NCBI GenBank assembly: GCA_003247185.1
Contig: QKAV01000166.1
Location: forward strand, 1-42,360
Length of the DNA stretch: 42,360 bases
Direction of reading: 5' to 3'
Origin: Crocinitomicaceae bacterium
GTDB taxonomy: Bacteria; Bacteroidota; Bacteroidia; Flavobacteriales_D; Crocinitomicaceae
The notes under the pieces are model-generated. The model was not told the origin of the DNA and did not search any database. It saw only the letters and a program-made list of their open reading frames with translations. A program made the translations under genes and the position numbers. Shown one piece after another: positions 14,100 through 23,415 of this stretch. Numbering within the stretch: position 1 is the stretch's first letter; each line of letters begins with the position of its first letter.

Positions 14100-15188
14100 A
14101 TGTTAAAGGACGATATATTAAATTTTAACAGGCCTTTTGTTATTGCCGGGCCATGCAGTGCTGAAACAGAAGAGCAGGTAATTTCGACGTGCAATCGTAT
14201 TGCCGGATATGATGATGTTCAGATGCTTAGAGCGGGTATTTGGAAACCGCGAACAAGACCGGATAGCTTTGAGGGACTTGGTAGCGAGGCTTTACCTTGG
14301 TTGGTAGAAGCAGGACGTCAAACCGGATTAAGAACTACGACTGAAGTTGCGAATACAAAACATGTGGAAGAGGCCTTAAAGGCTGGTGTAGATGTTCTTT
14401 GGATTGGAGCAAGAACTACAGTTAATCCGTTTGCAGTGCAGGAAATTGCAGATTCGTTGAAAGGAGTAGATATTCCGGTAATGATAAAAAATCCGGTAAA
14501 TCCGGATCTGAGTTTGTGGATTGGAGCCTTTGAGCGTTTCAAAAATGCAGGTCTGAATGATCTGGTGGCGATCCACAGAGGGTTTTCCATTTATCGGCAC
14601 CCAAAGTATAGAAATGTTCCGAACTGGGAGATCCCGATTGCTTTGAAAGAAGAATTACCGGATGTTCCAATGATCTGTGATCCAAGTCATATTACAGGAA
14701 ATAGAAATCTGCTGCTTGAGGTGAGTCAAAAGGCGTTGGATCTGGACTTCAATGGCTTGATGATAGAGGTTCATCCTACTCCGGATCTTGCCTGGAGTGA
14801 TCGCGAACAACAGATTGAACCGGACAAGTTTGGAGCGCTGCTTTCAGCTCTCATTAGAAGAAAAAAGAATTTGGATCCGGATGTGAAGGAGATGATGGCG
14901 GAAGTGCGAAATAAGGTACGTACATTGGACGACCGTATTTTTGAGTTGCTGAGCGAACGGATGCGCCTAAGCCAGGAAATGGGTAAGATCAAAGACGAAA
15001 ACAATATTACGATACTTCAGCAGGGGCATTGGTCTAAACTTTTGAATGAACGTCTTGATCAGGCAGAATCCTATGGTCTGAGTCAAAAATTTGTGCGAAA
15101 TTTATTGGATGCCATCCATCAGGAGTCAATTCGACACCAGACGAAGGTGATGAACACTGAAAATAAAAATGATAAGACCGATCACTAG
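14100..15188 (+). CDS. bifunctional DAHP synthase / chorismate mutase
   Basis: The 362-residue protein is a fusion. Residues 1 to about 260 form a type I beta DAHP synthase (FVIAGPCSAETEEQV, LRAGIWKPRTRP, VLWIGARTT, MIKNPVNPDL, DPSHITGNR), which condenses PEP and erythrose 4-phosphate as the first step of the shikimate pathway. Residues about 260-350 form an AroQ-type chorismate mutase (RTLDDRIFELLSERM...), which makes prephenate. Such fusions allow feedback by prephenate; the fusion is well known in Bacteroidota. The gene follows tsaB by 1 bp and overlaps aroA by 20 bp, so aroA is translationally coupled. Confidence 0.95.
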   Translation: MLKDDILNFNRPFVIAGPCSAETEEQVISTCNRIAGYDDVQMLRAGIWKPRTRPDSFEGLGSEALPWLVEAGRQTGLRTTTEVANTKHVEEALKAGVDVLWIGARTTVNPFAVQEIADSLKGVDIPVMIKNPVNPDLSLWIGAFERFKNAGLNDLVAIHRGFSIYRHPKYRNVPNWEIPIALKEELPDVPMICDPSHITGNRNLLLEVSQKALDLDFNGLMIEVHPTPDLAWSDREQQIEPDKFGALLSALIRRKKNLDPDVKEMMAEVRNKVRTLDDRIFELLSERMRLSQEMGKIKDENNITILQQGHWSKLLNERLDQAESYGLSQKFVRNLLDAIHQESIRHQTKVMNTENKNDKTDH

Positions 15189-16416
15189 TCGAAAACTGTT
15201 TGGAACCATTTTGATTCCACCGTCAAAAAGCGATACTCAAAGAGCGTTGCTGGCGGCAGCACTTAGTAAGGATTCCTCTCATATTTATAATGTCGGACAA
15301 AGTGATGATGAGCGGTCTATGCTTGGAAATATTCAACACCTTGGAGCTTCTGTGATTGAAAAGAAGGATTATCTGGAAATCCGGGGACCCTTACAGAAAA
15401 ATGAAAGAATAATACTTAATGTTGGGGAAAGTGGCTTAGGACTAAGATTAATGACCCCTGTTTCGCTCTTGTTTTCATCTAATATCTCCATTGATGGAAG
15501 AGGAAGTCTGCTGGAAAGATCGCAGCAATTTCTTGAGCAACAACTTCTGGACCTTGGAGTAAATGCAACGAGTAACAATGGTTTTCTGCCAATTCAGCTA
15601 AAAGGAAAGCTAACAGGAGGTAAACACACACTTGATGGAAGCATTTCTTCTCAATTTCTGAGTGGATTATTAATGACATTGCCCCTTTTGGAAGACGATT
15701 CGGAACTGTATGTAGATAATCTGAGAAGTATTCCTTACATAAAAATGACTTTGAATACCTTAAAACAGTTTGGAATCCAAATTGAACAGACAGGATATGA
15801 GTACTTCAGAATCCCCGGAAATCAACATTATGCTGCTGCGAAATATGCAGTGGAAGGAGATTGGAGTTCTGCTTCATACTGGCTGGTAGCATCCGCATTA
15901 GGACATAAAGTAAATGTACTTGGATTATCTCTGGATAGCGAACAGGCAGATACGGCTATTTTGGATGCTTTGGAATCTGCAAACTGTGTAATCAGTATCG
16001 ATGAGGGAGGAATAAGTGTGGATGGAAGTAACAGAAAGGCATTTTCATTTGATTGCACGCATTGTCCTGATCTGTTTCCTGCGCTGGTCGCATTTGCATC
16101 GCAATGTGAGGGGACTACAATTTTAGAAGGAACAGATCGATTAATTCACAAAGAAAGTAACAGAGCCAGTGCTTTGGTAGAAGAATTTTCAAAACTTGGA
16201 ATCGAAATTTCTTACAGGGAAAACGTGATGTATATAACCGGAGGCGAACCAAAAGGAGGCGTCAGATTAAACAGCCATCGGGATCACAGGATAGCAATGT
16301 GTCTGGCAATCATATCACTTGGTTGTACTGAGGCAAATGAGGTAGAAGGAGCTAACGCTGTGGAGAAAAGTTATCCTGAATTTTGGGGTCATCTGGAAGA
16401 TTTGACCATTTCATGA
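15169..16416 (+). CDS. aroA: 3-phosphoshikimate 1-carboxyvinyltransferase (EPSP synthase)
   Basis: The 415-residue enzyme joins shikimate 3-phosphate and PEP. Visible motifs are PPSKSDTQRA (Lys20-Ser21, substrate phosphate), SSQFLSGLL (161-169), Asp302 in DCTHCPDLFPAL as the catalytic acid, RLIHKESNR (325-333) and HRDHRIAM (371-378). The usual GNAGTAMRP loop reads GESGLGLRL (87-95), so the PEP-site loop is clearly diverged, as in some other Bacteroidota. The gene overlaps the preceding aroF/Q fusion by 20 bp. Start ATG 15169 gives the normal beginning of the family (IRPITSRKLFGTILIPPSKS). Confidence 0.93.
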   Translation: MIRPITSRKLFGTILIPPSKSDTQRALLAAALSKDSSHIYNVGQSDDERSMLGNIQHLGASVIEKKDYLEIRGPLQKNERIILNVGESGLGLRLMTPVSLLFSSNISIDGRGSLLERSQQFLEQQLLDLGVNATSNNGFLPIQLKGKLTGGKHTLDGSISSQFLSGLLMTLPLLEDDSELYVDNLRSIPYIKMTLNTLKQFGIQIEQTGYEYFRIPGNQHYAAAKYAVEGDWSSASYWLVASALGHKVNVLGLSLDSEQADTAILDALESANCVISIDEGGISVDGSNRKAFSFDCTHCPDLFPALVAFASQCEGTTILEGTDRLIHKESNRASALVEEFSKLGIEISYRENVMYITGGEPKGGVRLNSHRDHRIAMCLAIISLGCTEANEVEGANAVEKSYPEFWGHLEDLTIS

Positions 16417-16461
16417 TGTAACCGGACTCGTTTTTGGAGTTATTTGTTCAAACTTACTTTT

Positions 16462-17343
16462 ATGAGAATAACAGCCAAAATCACATTCATCACTTTATTA
16501 TTTGTTACATTATCAATTCAAAAACAAAAGCACAGCAAAACCTATAAACATGCGTTAAAAGTTCTGGAAGGATTTTGCGCATTCATACCATCAGGTAATG
16601 CGCTCGTTGGGAGAGATACAATTTCTGTTCAATCCTTTTACATGAGCAAAACTGAAATTTCCAACTTCAATTATCAGGAGTTTCTTTCGGCACTGAAAAG
16701 ACAAGGTAGAATAGAGGACCTGAAAAATGCTGCAATTGATACTTCGTTATGGAATATGCCTTCAGGATTGGATAACAAGATGAAAGACTATTATCATAGC
16801 CATCCTGCGTATCGCGATTATCCTGTTGTAAACATAACGAAGAAAGGAGCCGAGTTATACTGTAACTGGCTGACCGAAATGTATGATAGTCTTTCCGGTG
16901 GCGAAATGAAGATTAAATTCCGATTGCCAACGGAGGCGGAGTTTATACGCGCTGCAAGAGGTGATCATCATATGCGCAGATATCCATGGGGAGGCCCTAA
17001 TCTCCAAAATACGCAAGGACAGGTACTGTGTAATTTTTTAAGGCTGGATGCGACCAATATTGCGCGTACGGAAAATGGATTTGAAGTGAAATTGATTCCG
17101 AACCTGGCAATGTCTGAAAATGTGTATAATGATATATTGGCGCCGGCAAAGTCGTATTGGCCAAACGAATTTGGATTGTATAATATGAGCGGTAATGTAG
17201 CAGAAATGTTAGGGGACAGAGATGAAGTAATCGGAGGAGACTGGAGGTCGCCCGGTTATGATGTTCGAATTGAAAGCAAGCGGCCATACAAAACTGCAGA
17301 ACCCAGCACCGGATTCAGAGTCGTGGCAACAGTTATAAAATAG
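16462..17343 (+). CDS. formylglycine-generating-enzyme-like (SUMF1/GldJ-type) secreted protein
   Basis: The protein has 293 residues from the ATG at 16462 (a TTG six codons earlier is less likely). A hydrophobic N-terminus (MRITAKITFITLLFVTLSI) suggests export. The rest is an FGE-sulfatase domain: GNALVGRDTISVQSFYMSKTEISNFNY, YPVVNITKKGAELYCNWL, FRLPTEAEFIRAARG, YPWGG, GLYNMSGNVAEML and GGDWRSP, ending in GFRVV. The catalytic Cys pair of true formylglycine enzymes is not evident, so a structural or gliding-type role (compare GldJ/GldK) is as likely as catalysis. No lipobox Cys is seen. It follows aroA by 45 bp on the same strand. Confidence 0.82.
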   Translation: MRITAKITFITLLFVTLSIQKQKHSKTYKHALKVLEGFCAFIPSGNALVGRDTISVQSFYMSKTEISNFNYQEFLSALKRQGRIEDLKNAAIDTSLWNMPSGLDNKMKDYYHSHPAYRDYPVVNITKKGAELYCNWLTEMYDSLSGGEMKIKFRLPTEAEFIRAARGDHHMRRYPWGGPNLQNTQGQVLCNFLRLDATNIARTENGFEVKLIPNLAMSENVYNDILAPAKSYWPNEFGLYNMSGNVAEMLGDRDEVIGGDWRSPGYDVRIESKRPYKTAEPSTGFRVVATVIK

Positions 17344-17507
17344 AACTCTTTTTGCTCTGAAGTGACTTTATTACTCCTTCAAAACAGTTTAAAATTCTGT
17401 TTTTTTAATAACAAATTATAGGTATTTTGGAGCTCTTTTTAGGAGGGGGAGAGTGTCACATCGGGCGCACCTTGTCGATAAATAGAGATGAAATAGAATT
17501 TGTAGAA

Positions 17508-17909
17508 ATGAGTGATATGACTTTGAAGGATACGATTGCAGCTGTAGAGACCTTTCACAATGCATTTGGTATCGAAAACAATTATAAGCCGACTGTGGAT
17601 TTGTCCGAAAACGAAATACTGTTGCGCTATAAACTAATGAGAGAAGAGAACGAGGAGTATCTGGAAGCAGCGCAAAATGGAGATTTGGTAGAGGTGGCTG
17701 ATGCGCTTGGTGATATGTTGTACATTTTGTGCGGAACAATACTGAAACATGGCTTACAGGATAAAATAGCGGAGGTTTTTCAGGAGATTCAACGCTCGAA
17801 TATGAGTAAGTTGGACAAGGACGGAAATCCCATTTATCGTGAAGACGGTAAAGTAATGAAATCCGAATTGTATTTCAGACCTGATATTGCTACAATTCTT
17901 GGTAAATAA
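17508..17909 (+). CDS. MazG-like (PRA-PH family) nucleotide pyrophosphohydrolase
   Basis: The 133-residue helical protein carries the acidic NTP-pyrophosphohydrolase motif: REENEEYLEA and, about 15 residues on, EVADALGDMLYI, which bind Mg2+. The C-terminal RSNMSKLDKDGNPIYREDG segment marks the phosphoribosyl-ATP-pyrophosphohydrolase-like group. It probably hydrolyses a nucleoside triphosphate, as a house-cleaning enzyme. The reading frame is open back to a TTG at 17427, but the added residues do not fit the family, so ATG 17508 was chosen; ATG 17517 is also possible. Its stop codon shares one base with the next start codon (TAATG), so it is coupled with the NUDIX gene. Confidence 0.85.
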   Translation: MSDMTLKDTIAAVETFHNAFGIENNYKPTVDLSENEILLRYKLMREENEEYLEAAQNGDLVEVADALGDMLYILCGTILKHGLQDKIAEVFQEIQRSNMSKLDKDGNPIYREDGKVMKSELYFRPDIATILGK

Positions 17910-18340
17910 TGCGTTTCAATGTTCGCGTTTATGCAATAATATTGAATGATGAAGGAGAAGTTCTTTTATCACATGAAAGACGTTTTGGGACTTCATTCTC
18001 CAAATTTCCTGGTGGCGGAGTTGAGTGGGGAGAGGGATTGAAAGATGCGTTGAAGCGTGAGCTAATGGAAGAACTTGGACTGGAAGCTGAAATAGGAGAA
18101 TTACGCTATGTAAATGACTTTTTCCAGCAATCTGCTTTCAGAGAGGCAGATCAAATTATTTCATTTTATTTTTCAGTGGATTCCATCGATATACAGGCCA
18201 TTGATCTGCGAAATTTCGAGCAAAAAAATGAGTTGGAGGGAGAGACGTTTAAATGGGAAGTAATTCGCCCCGAATTGATGGATATACTTACCTTTCCGAT
18301 TGATCAAAAGATGGCATCAATATTAATTGATAAGGGGTAA
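17909..18340 (+). CDS. NUDIX hydrolase
   Basis: The 143-residue protein has a complete NUDIX box, GGGVEWGEGLKDALK followed by RELMEELGLE, with the Gly, Glu and REUxEExGU residues in place. It cleaves a nucleoside diphosphate linked to another group; the substrate cannot be read from the sequence. Pairing with a MazG-like enzyme by a TAATG overlap suggests a joint nucleotide-sanitising job. No terminator is visible after it in the 120-bp spacer. Confidence 0.9.
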   Translation: MRFNVRVYAIILNDEGEVLLSHERRFGTSFSKFPGGGVEWGEGLKDALKRELMEELGLEAEIGELRYVNDFFQQSAFREADQIISFYFSVDSIDIQAIDLRNFEQKNELEGETFKWEVIRPELMDILTFPIDQKMASILIDKG

Positions 18341-18460
18341 ATATTCTATGGGAACTGAGTTCTGTGTCTCTTAACAATCTGAATGTTAAAAAGCATGGAT
18401 TAGGACATTATTTTGTTCGTGTTTTTGATTTACATTCGCTCCATAATAATCTAATTACTT

Positions 18461-20653
18461 ATGAAAAACAATTACTTAACTCTTGTGGTTCTACTAATGA
18501 GCTACATTTCCTTCTCACAGACTTATGAGCAGTGGGGAGTGACCTCGATCGGTTCCGATTGGGATACTACTTACAATTACGGTGAGTATTTTGAGTTTGA
18601 CTTTTCGGGTATGCCGATGGGCGCACACGGTACAGCCTCACTCGTAATTTATCAGGACGGTGATTTTGGGGACAATGGTGAATACTGTGAAGCGTATGAT
18701 TTAAACAGTATGACAAGCCTTGGAATTACTTCAAACAACCCGATGGGGGATTGTACACTCGATTCCATGATTGTCAACTTTAATGCTGTTGACTTGGATA
18801 CATGGCAATCTTCAGGTACCTGGTCACTGAGAGTAGGTACATCTTCAATGGTAGATTACTTCTGTGGTACCATGGGAGACCAATGCCGCGTTAAGGTAAG
18901 ATTGATCTATAATTACTGTACATTTGGTGTACCTGTTGAGTATGCTGCTATTGATGCTGATACAAATGCGGTTTGTCCTCACAGTTCTTTGACTTTGACA
19001 GGAACTCCATCAGGAGGGTCATTTTCAGGTCCGGGAATGTCAGGAAACGTTTTCAATCCGATGGCGCTCTCAGCTGGAAATTACACGGTTTCCTATACGG
19101 GTACTGATGGTATCGGATGTGAGACAACTGCTAACTTCGTGATTCGTGTACTTAAAACTCCGGGTAATCTTTCTTACCTGGTTTGTGAGGGAGGTAATTC
19201 CCCTGTAATGGAACCGGTATCAACTGTTTTTGCTTATTCTCAGGACATTGATTTCAATTCGCCAATCGATACTGTTGCAGGATATTCTTACGGTCCTGTT
19301 ACACAGTCTCCTGAAATTATATATTATGCGAATTTCATCACGAATGATAAGTTCGTTTTGGATACGGTAACACAAGACAACTCGTATGTAATTGATCACG
19401 ACATGATCACATCAGATGATAGAGGAGGTATTGCTATTACGGATTCAACTGTTTATGTGATAGGGGATTCTTATACAGGAAGATATGATCTTGAGTTGTT
19501 AAATCCTGGAGTACAATTGCCAGTTCGTGACGGATTATTCTCAGACATGAAAGAACGAAAACTGTGGTCTTTATACAACATAGGAAATGATGAAATGCCT
19601 TATGATTGGCCGACTAGCTTTGTTGTAGACGGATTGATTGCTCTTGATCAGGACTTAAATCAAACAACCGAGATCATTGCATTAAGCTCACCTATTACGA
19701 TGGGGAATTATAGTACGCAAAACAATGGAATCTTTGCAGGATACGGGAAAGTAGGTTTGTATAATGGAGATAGTGGAGATTTCTTTGTGATCGATATTGC
19801 ATCCGGAACCGTAGAAACTGTAGCGAACCTCTACCTTTCTTTGTATTGGTCAGAAAACTGGGCTGACTGGGGTACATTAAGTTTTGATGGTACGGATTAT
19901 TATGCGAATTACAGATCAGGAAACTCTTATCAAATTGTTGCACATAACCTAAGTACGGATGTAGCTACAGATATTACATCTTTCTCAGATGTGAGTGATA
20001 TGGCTACTTTTATATACCATCCTGTAAATAATCGTCTTTACTTCCATTATGAAAGTTCAGGACAATTTGGTGGATCATCCGAAACTTTAGGATATGTAGA
20101 TGCTTCGGCAACAATTGTAGAGAATCCAAACGGAACGATAGGGTGTCCTTCTGAAATTGAGATGACATTCAACTCTATCAATCTTGGAAACGATACAACT
20201 GTTTGTGAGTACAATACGCCACTCGTTCTTGAAGCAGGATTTGGTTACAATTCTTACACATGGAACGGTGTGAACAACAACTGGAACGTATATCCTGTAT
20301 CTACTTCCGGTACTTACACAGTTGTTGCAGTAGATGATGCGAACTGTAATGTTACAGATCAAATTGTTGTAACAGTTGATGCATGTGCAGGATTGAACGA
20401 AGATCAATTGGAGCAATTGTCAGTGTATCCTAATCCAAACAACGGTGAATTTACAGTTCAGGTTCCATCGAATCTTACTGAAGGAACAATGGTTGTTATG
20501 GATTTGAACGGACGAATTGTAATCGAAGAAACATTCAATAACAATTCGAATGGCATTGAGATCAATGTTAAAGGTGTTGAAAATGGAATGTACATCGTTC
20601 GTATCGCAACGAATGATGCACAATACCAAACACAAGTTGTTGTTCAGAAATAA
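18461..20653 (+). CDS. T9SS-secreted multidomain surface or extracellular protein
   Basis: The 730-residue protein has a signal peptide (about 1-19, ending SYISFSQ) and a C-terminal type A T9SS sorting domain (about 655-730: VYPNPNNGEFTVQVP, MVVMDLNGRIV, GIEINVKGVENGMYIVRI...). Between them lie a beta-sandwich with several Cys (20-165), an Ig/PKD-like repeat (GGSFSGPGMSGNVFNP, about 185-230), a central region of about 350 residues with beta-propeller-like strands, and a second PKD-like repeat (LGNDTTVCEYNTPLVLEAG, about 570-640). It should leave the cell through type IX secretion and stay on the surface or in the medium. No catalytic residues are recognised. A TACATTCG box at 18431 is a one-mismatch promoter match. 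Confidence 0.85.
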   Translation: MKNNYLTLVVLLMSYISFSQTYEQWGVTSIGSDWDTTYNYGEYFEFDFSGMPMGAHGTASLVIYQDGDFGDNGEYCEAYDLNSMTSLGITSNNPMGDCTLDSMIVNFNAVDLDTWQSSGTWSLRVGTSSMVDYFCGTMGDQCRVKVRLIYNYCTFGVPVEYAAIDADTNAVCPHSSLTLTGTPSGGSFSGPGMSGNVFNPMALSAGNYTVSYTGTDGIGCETTANFVIRVLKTPGNLSYLVCEGGNSPVMEPVSTVFAYSQDIDFNSPIDTVAGYSYGPVTQSPEIIYYANFITNDKFVLDTVTQDNSYVIDHDMITSDDRGGIAITDSTVYVIGDSYTGRYDLELLNPGVQLPVRDGLFSDMKERKLWSLYNIGNDEMPYDWPTSFVVDGLIALDQDLNQTTEIIALSSPITMGNYSTQNNGIFAGYGKVGLYNGDSGDFFVIDIASGTVETVANLYLSLYWSENWADWGTLSFDGTDYYANYRSGNSYQIVAHNLSTDVATDITSFSDVSDMATFIYHPVNNRLYFHYESSGQFGGSSETLGYVDASATIVENPNGTIGCPSEIEMTFNSINLGNDTTVCEYNTPLVLEAGFGYNSYTWNGVNNNWNVYPVSTSGTYTVVAVDDANCNVTDQIVVTVDACAGLNEDQLEQLSVYPNPNNGEFTVQVPSNLTEGTMVVMDLNGRIVIEETFNNNSNGIEINVKGVENGMYIVRIATNDAQYQTQVVVQK

Positions 20654-20671
20654 TTCTTGATACAATAAAAG

Positions 20672-20706
20672 AAAAGGGCGAATTTACATTCGCCCTTTTT
20701 TTATTT
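20672..20706. terminator. bidirectional terminator
   Basis: AAAAGGGCGAAT (20672-20683) pairs with ATTCGCCCTTTT (20688-20699) around a TTAC loop, with T residues to 20704. It serves the T9SS cargo gene and the convergent rsgA-dtd-mazG operon. Confidence 0.9.
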
Positions 20707-21027
20707 CAATTTTTCATTGTCGAGATGCCTTGTTTTATCTCGGTCGTTCTTCTTCTCAAAGTTCCGTTGGATCGCTTCCTCTAAATCCACCCCTGTCTGA
20801 TTGGCAATGCAGGTCAAAACAAAAAGGACATCAGCAAGTTCATCTCCCAGATCTTTGTGCTTATCACTTTCTTTTTCGCTTTGTTCACCATAACGACGAG
20901 CCATTATCCGGGCTACTTCACCAACTTCTTCCATGAGCATAGCAGTATTGGTCAATTCGTCAAAATAACGAACGCCAACGGTTTTAATCCACTCGTCTAC
21001 TTGTTGTTGGTATCCTTTAATTTCCAT
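20701..21027 (-). CDS. MazG-family nucleotide pyrophosphohydrolase
   Basis: The 108-residue protein has the MazG fold residues LMEEVGEVARIMARR and, after a spacer, DLGDELADVLFVL, giving the EExxE and ExxD metal-binding sets. It differs from the PRA-PH-like protein at 17508 and has a charged C-terminus. It probably removes non-canonical nucleotides. It is the last gene of an rsgA-dtd-mazG operon: its start shares one base with the dtd stop (TAATG). Confidence 0.9.
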   Translation of the reverse strand: MEIKGYQQQVDEWIKTVGVRYFDELTNTAMLMEEVGEVARIMARRYGEQSEKESDKHKDLGDELADVLFVLTCIANQTGVDLEEAIQRNFEKKNDRDKTRHLDNEKLK

Positions 21028-21473
21028 TACTCTCTGTTTTTTGAATCGATCCAGATTGTTACAGGACCATCATTGATCAAACTAACTTTCATATCGGCAC
21101 CAAATTCGCCGCTTTCTACAGGGATGTTTTGCGCTAGTTCCCGTTTAAAACTTTCATATAAAGGAATAGCTTGCTCAGGTCTGGCTGCACGAATAAAACT
21201 CGGACGGTTTCCTTTCTTCGTTGAGGCATGCAGGGTAAACTGACTTACAACCAGCGCTGCACCATTCACATCTTGCACGGATAAGTTCATTTTTCCTTCC
21301 GTGTCACTGAAGATACGCATGTTGGTAATTTTCGCTACGAGCCAGTCAATATCATCTTTTGCGTCATCTTCTTCAATTCCCAAAAGGATCAGCAAACCTG
21401 TATCGATTTTTCCCTTTGTTCTTCCGCCGATCACAACAGATGCCTCACTAACACGTTGTATTAATGCTCTCAT
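21027..21473 (-). CDS. dtd: D-aminoacyl-tRNA deacylase
   Basis: The 148-residue protein contains the two DTD motifs: SQFTLHA, with the catalytic Thr, and [10 protein letters not shown] near the C-terminus (Gly-cis-Pro). The N-terminus [13 protein letters not shown] is typical. The enzyme hydrolyses D-amino acids, and glycine on tRNA-Ala, from mischarged tRNA. Its ATG overlaps the rsgA stop (ATGA) and its stop overlaps the mazG start. Confidence 0.97.
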   Translation of the reverse strand: MRALIQRVSEASVVIGGRTKGKIDTGLLILLGIEEDDAKDDIDWLVAKITNMRIFSDTEGKMNLSVQDVNGAALVVSQFTLHASTKKGNRPSFIRAARPEQAIPLYESFKRELAQNIPVESGEFGADMKVSLINDGPVTIWIDSKNRE

Positions 21474-22423
21474 CCGAACACACTTTTTCTATAAACCTCC
21501 GTTTCATCCTCTTCCATTAACTGTACATACGTCTGATAACGGCTTTCATATATTTCGCCCGATTCTACCGCAGCTTTTACTGCGCATCCCGGTTCTTTCA
21601 AATGAAGGCAATTATTAAATCTGCATGCATTGAGCAACGCACGCATTTCCGGAAAATAATGGGAAATTACCGGTTTATCCAGTTCAACTATTCCAAAGGC
21701 ACGTATTCCGGGGGTATCAATAATAAAACCACCGCTTTGCAAAGCATGCATTTCAGCAAAAGTAGTCGTATGCTGTCCTTGTAAGTGCACTCTTGAAATT
21801 TCACCCGTTTTCAAATCCAGTCCCGGATCCAATGAATTGATCAATGTTGACTTTCCTACGCCGCTGTGCCCGGAAATCATAACTTGTTTGTCTTTGATTT
21901 CTGCACGTAATGCATCTATTGTAGAAGGGTCGGTAGCCTGTATTTTTTGGCAGGGATATCCGATCGACTCATACATGTACATCAGAGCATCAACATATTC
22001 CATTTCATCTTCGTCGTATTGATCAATTTTATTGAACAAAATTTTGGTTGGGATCCGAAATGATTCTGCGGAAACTAAAAAACGATCAATGAATGCCAGA
22101 TGTGTCATTGGCGAATGAATCGTAACCATCAAATAGGCCAGATCAACATTTGCAGCAAGGATTTGTTTTTGTTTAGAAAGATTCGTGGATTTACGGATAA
22201 TTGCATTTCGCCGTTTTTCAAAATCAAGAATCACTCTGTTGCCTTCTTCATCAACCTCGCCTGCAACAACAACACGATCTCCTACTGCAATCGGATTAGT
22301 CGTCTTCAGGCCTTCCAAACGCAAACGACCTCTGATACGACAATTACAAGTCTCACCGGAGTCCAGTAACACATTGTACCACTTCCCGGTAGATTTCAGA
22401 ACAACACCATTTGCTTTTTGCAT
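21470..22423 (-). CDS. rsgA: ribosome small-subunit biogenesis GTPase RsgA
   Basis: From the ATG at 22423 the protein has 317 residues: an N-terminal OB fold ([13 protein letters not shown]), a circularly permuted GTPase domain (G4 FNKID, then G1 [13 protein letters not shown]3 DTPGI) and a C-terminal zinc region with Cys and His ([17 protein letters not shown]). It assists late 30S maturation. The frame is open 10 codons further up, but the TATATTTG promoter box lies there, 3 nt before this ATG, so the upstream start is rejected. First gene of rsgA-dtd-mazG. Confidence 0.96.
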   Translation of the reverse strand: MQKANGVVLKSTGKWYNVLLDSGETCNCRIRGRLRLEGLKTTNPIAVGDRVVVAGEVDEEGNRVILDFEKRRNAIIRKSTNLSKQKQILAANVDLAYLMVTIHSPMTHLAFIDRFLVSAESFRIPTKILFNKIDQYDEDEMEYVDALMYMYESIGYPCQKIQATDPSTIDALRAEIKDKQVMISGHSGVGKSTLINSLDPGLDLKTGEISRVHLQGQHTTTFAEMHALQSGGFIIDTPGIRAFGIVELDKPVISHYFPEMRALLNACRFNNCLHLKEPGCAVKAAVESGEIYESRYQTYVQLMEEDETEVYRKSVFG

Positions 22424-22426
22424 ACC

Positions 22427-22434
22427 CAAATATA
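22427..22434 (-). promoter_or_regulatory. -7 box (TATATTTG) three bases before the rsgA start
   Basis: Minus-strand TATATTTG fully matches TAnnTTTG, and a TTG stands 16 bp upstream at 22451-22453. Only GGT separates the box from the ATG, so the mRNA is probably leaderless. Confidence 0.6.
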
Positions 22435-22513
22435 AGTTAAACTGTTCCGACAACTCTGTTTAAGGGAAGAGTTTTGTGAGATATTCATTAAATTCGTGAC
22501 TCAAAATCACTTT

Positions 22514-23413
22514 ATGTCTATCGAAGTAAAAAACCTGTTTAAATACTTTGGCGATCAGGCCGCGGTAAAAGATGTTTCTTTTAACGTCAAGAAGGGGGAG
22601 ATTGTAGGTTTTCTTGGCCCGAATGGTGCAGGAAAATCGACTACAATGAAAGTGATAACGGGATATATTTCGGCGAGTAGTGGAGAGGTGAAGGTGTGTG
22701 GAATGCCCGTTACGGTTGATTCATTAGAAACCCGAAAAGTGATCGGATATTTACCGGAACACAATCCGTTGTACCTGGATATGTATGTAAAAGAGTACCT
22801 GACGTTCATCGGGAGTATTTACAAGGTGAAAAATATCAAAGACAAGGTTGCTGAAATGATCAAAAAGGTTGGGCTGGAAGTGGAACAAAATAAAAAGATC
22901 GGAGCCCTTTCAAAAGGATATCGTCAGCGTGTGGGACTGGCACAGGCAATCATTCATGACCCGGAAGTTCTGATTCTGGATGAGCCGACTTCAGGTCTCG
23001 ATCCAAACCAGTTGGTGGAGATTCGCGAATTGATCCGATCGATAGGTAAAGAGAAAACGGTGATGTTGTCAACGCACATCATGCAGGAAGTTGAAGCAAT
23101 ATGTGATCGTGTGATCATTATCAATAAAGGTGAAATCGTTGCAGATGATACTGCGGCACATTTACAGTTTAGTTCTGCTGTTCAGACAGTTTATGTAGAG
23201 TTGGAAGGAACTTTATCCAAAGCGATGTTGAAGAAAATCAACGGTGTGAACAAGATCGAGCAGTTTAAAGAAGGATGGTTGCTGGAGTCTTTACTGGAAG
23301 ATGATCTTAGAAAATCTGTCTCAAAATTTGCACAGGAAAATGACCTGTTGATCGTTACTCTGCGCAGAGAAGAGAAATCACTGGAAGAAGTATTTAAACA
23401 ATTGACAAAATAA
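22514..23413 (+). CDS. gldA: ABC transporter ATP-binding protein, GldA type
   Basis: The 299-residue ATPase has Walker [11 protein letters not shown], the signature [14 protein letters not shown], Walker [12 protein letters not shown] and switch His in LSTHIMQE. Length and the C-terminal extension (about 215-299) match GldA, the ATPase of the GldA/GldF/GldG transporter linked to gliding motility and envelope assembly in Flavobacteriia. GldF and GldG are not in the window; outside motile lineages homologues are ordinary ABC-2 exporter ATPases, so function in gliding is uncertain. ATG 22514 is preferred over the GTG at 22496, which overlaps a TAAATTCG promoter-like box. First gene of gldA-ppa-tyrS; divergent from rsgA. 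Confidence 0.85.
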   Translation: MSIEVKNLFKYFGDQAAVKDVSFNVKKGEIVGFLGPNGAGKSTTMKVITGYISASSGEVKVCGMPVTVDSLETRKVIGYLPEHNPLYLDMYVKEYLTFIGSIYKVKNIKDKVAEMIKKVGLEVEQNKKIGALSKGYRQRVGLAQAIIHDPEVLILDEPTSGLDPNQLVEIRELIRSIGKEKTVMLSTHIMQEVEAICDRVIIINKGEIVADDTAAHLQFSSAVQTVYVELEGTLSKAMLKKINGVNKIEQFKEGWLLESLLEDDLRKSVSKFAQENDLLIVTLRREEKSLEEVFKQLTK

Positions 23414-23415
23414 GC

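Noticed and set aside
13631-14194. 187-codon minus-strand frame across tsaB and the start of the aroF/Q gene
   Set aside because: It runs opposite two well-supported genes and shows no recognisable domain.
18341-18460. Possible terminator GAACT/AGTTC after the NUDIX gene
   Set aside because: The palindrome has a single-base loop, which cannot fold as a hairpin, and no T tract.
20886-21243. Plus-strand frame opposite mazG and dtd
   Set aside because: Shadow of two overlapping minus-strand genes with strong family motifs.
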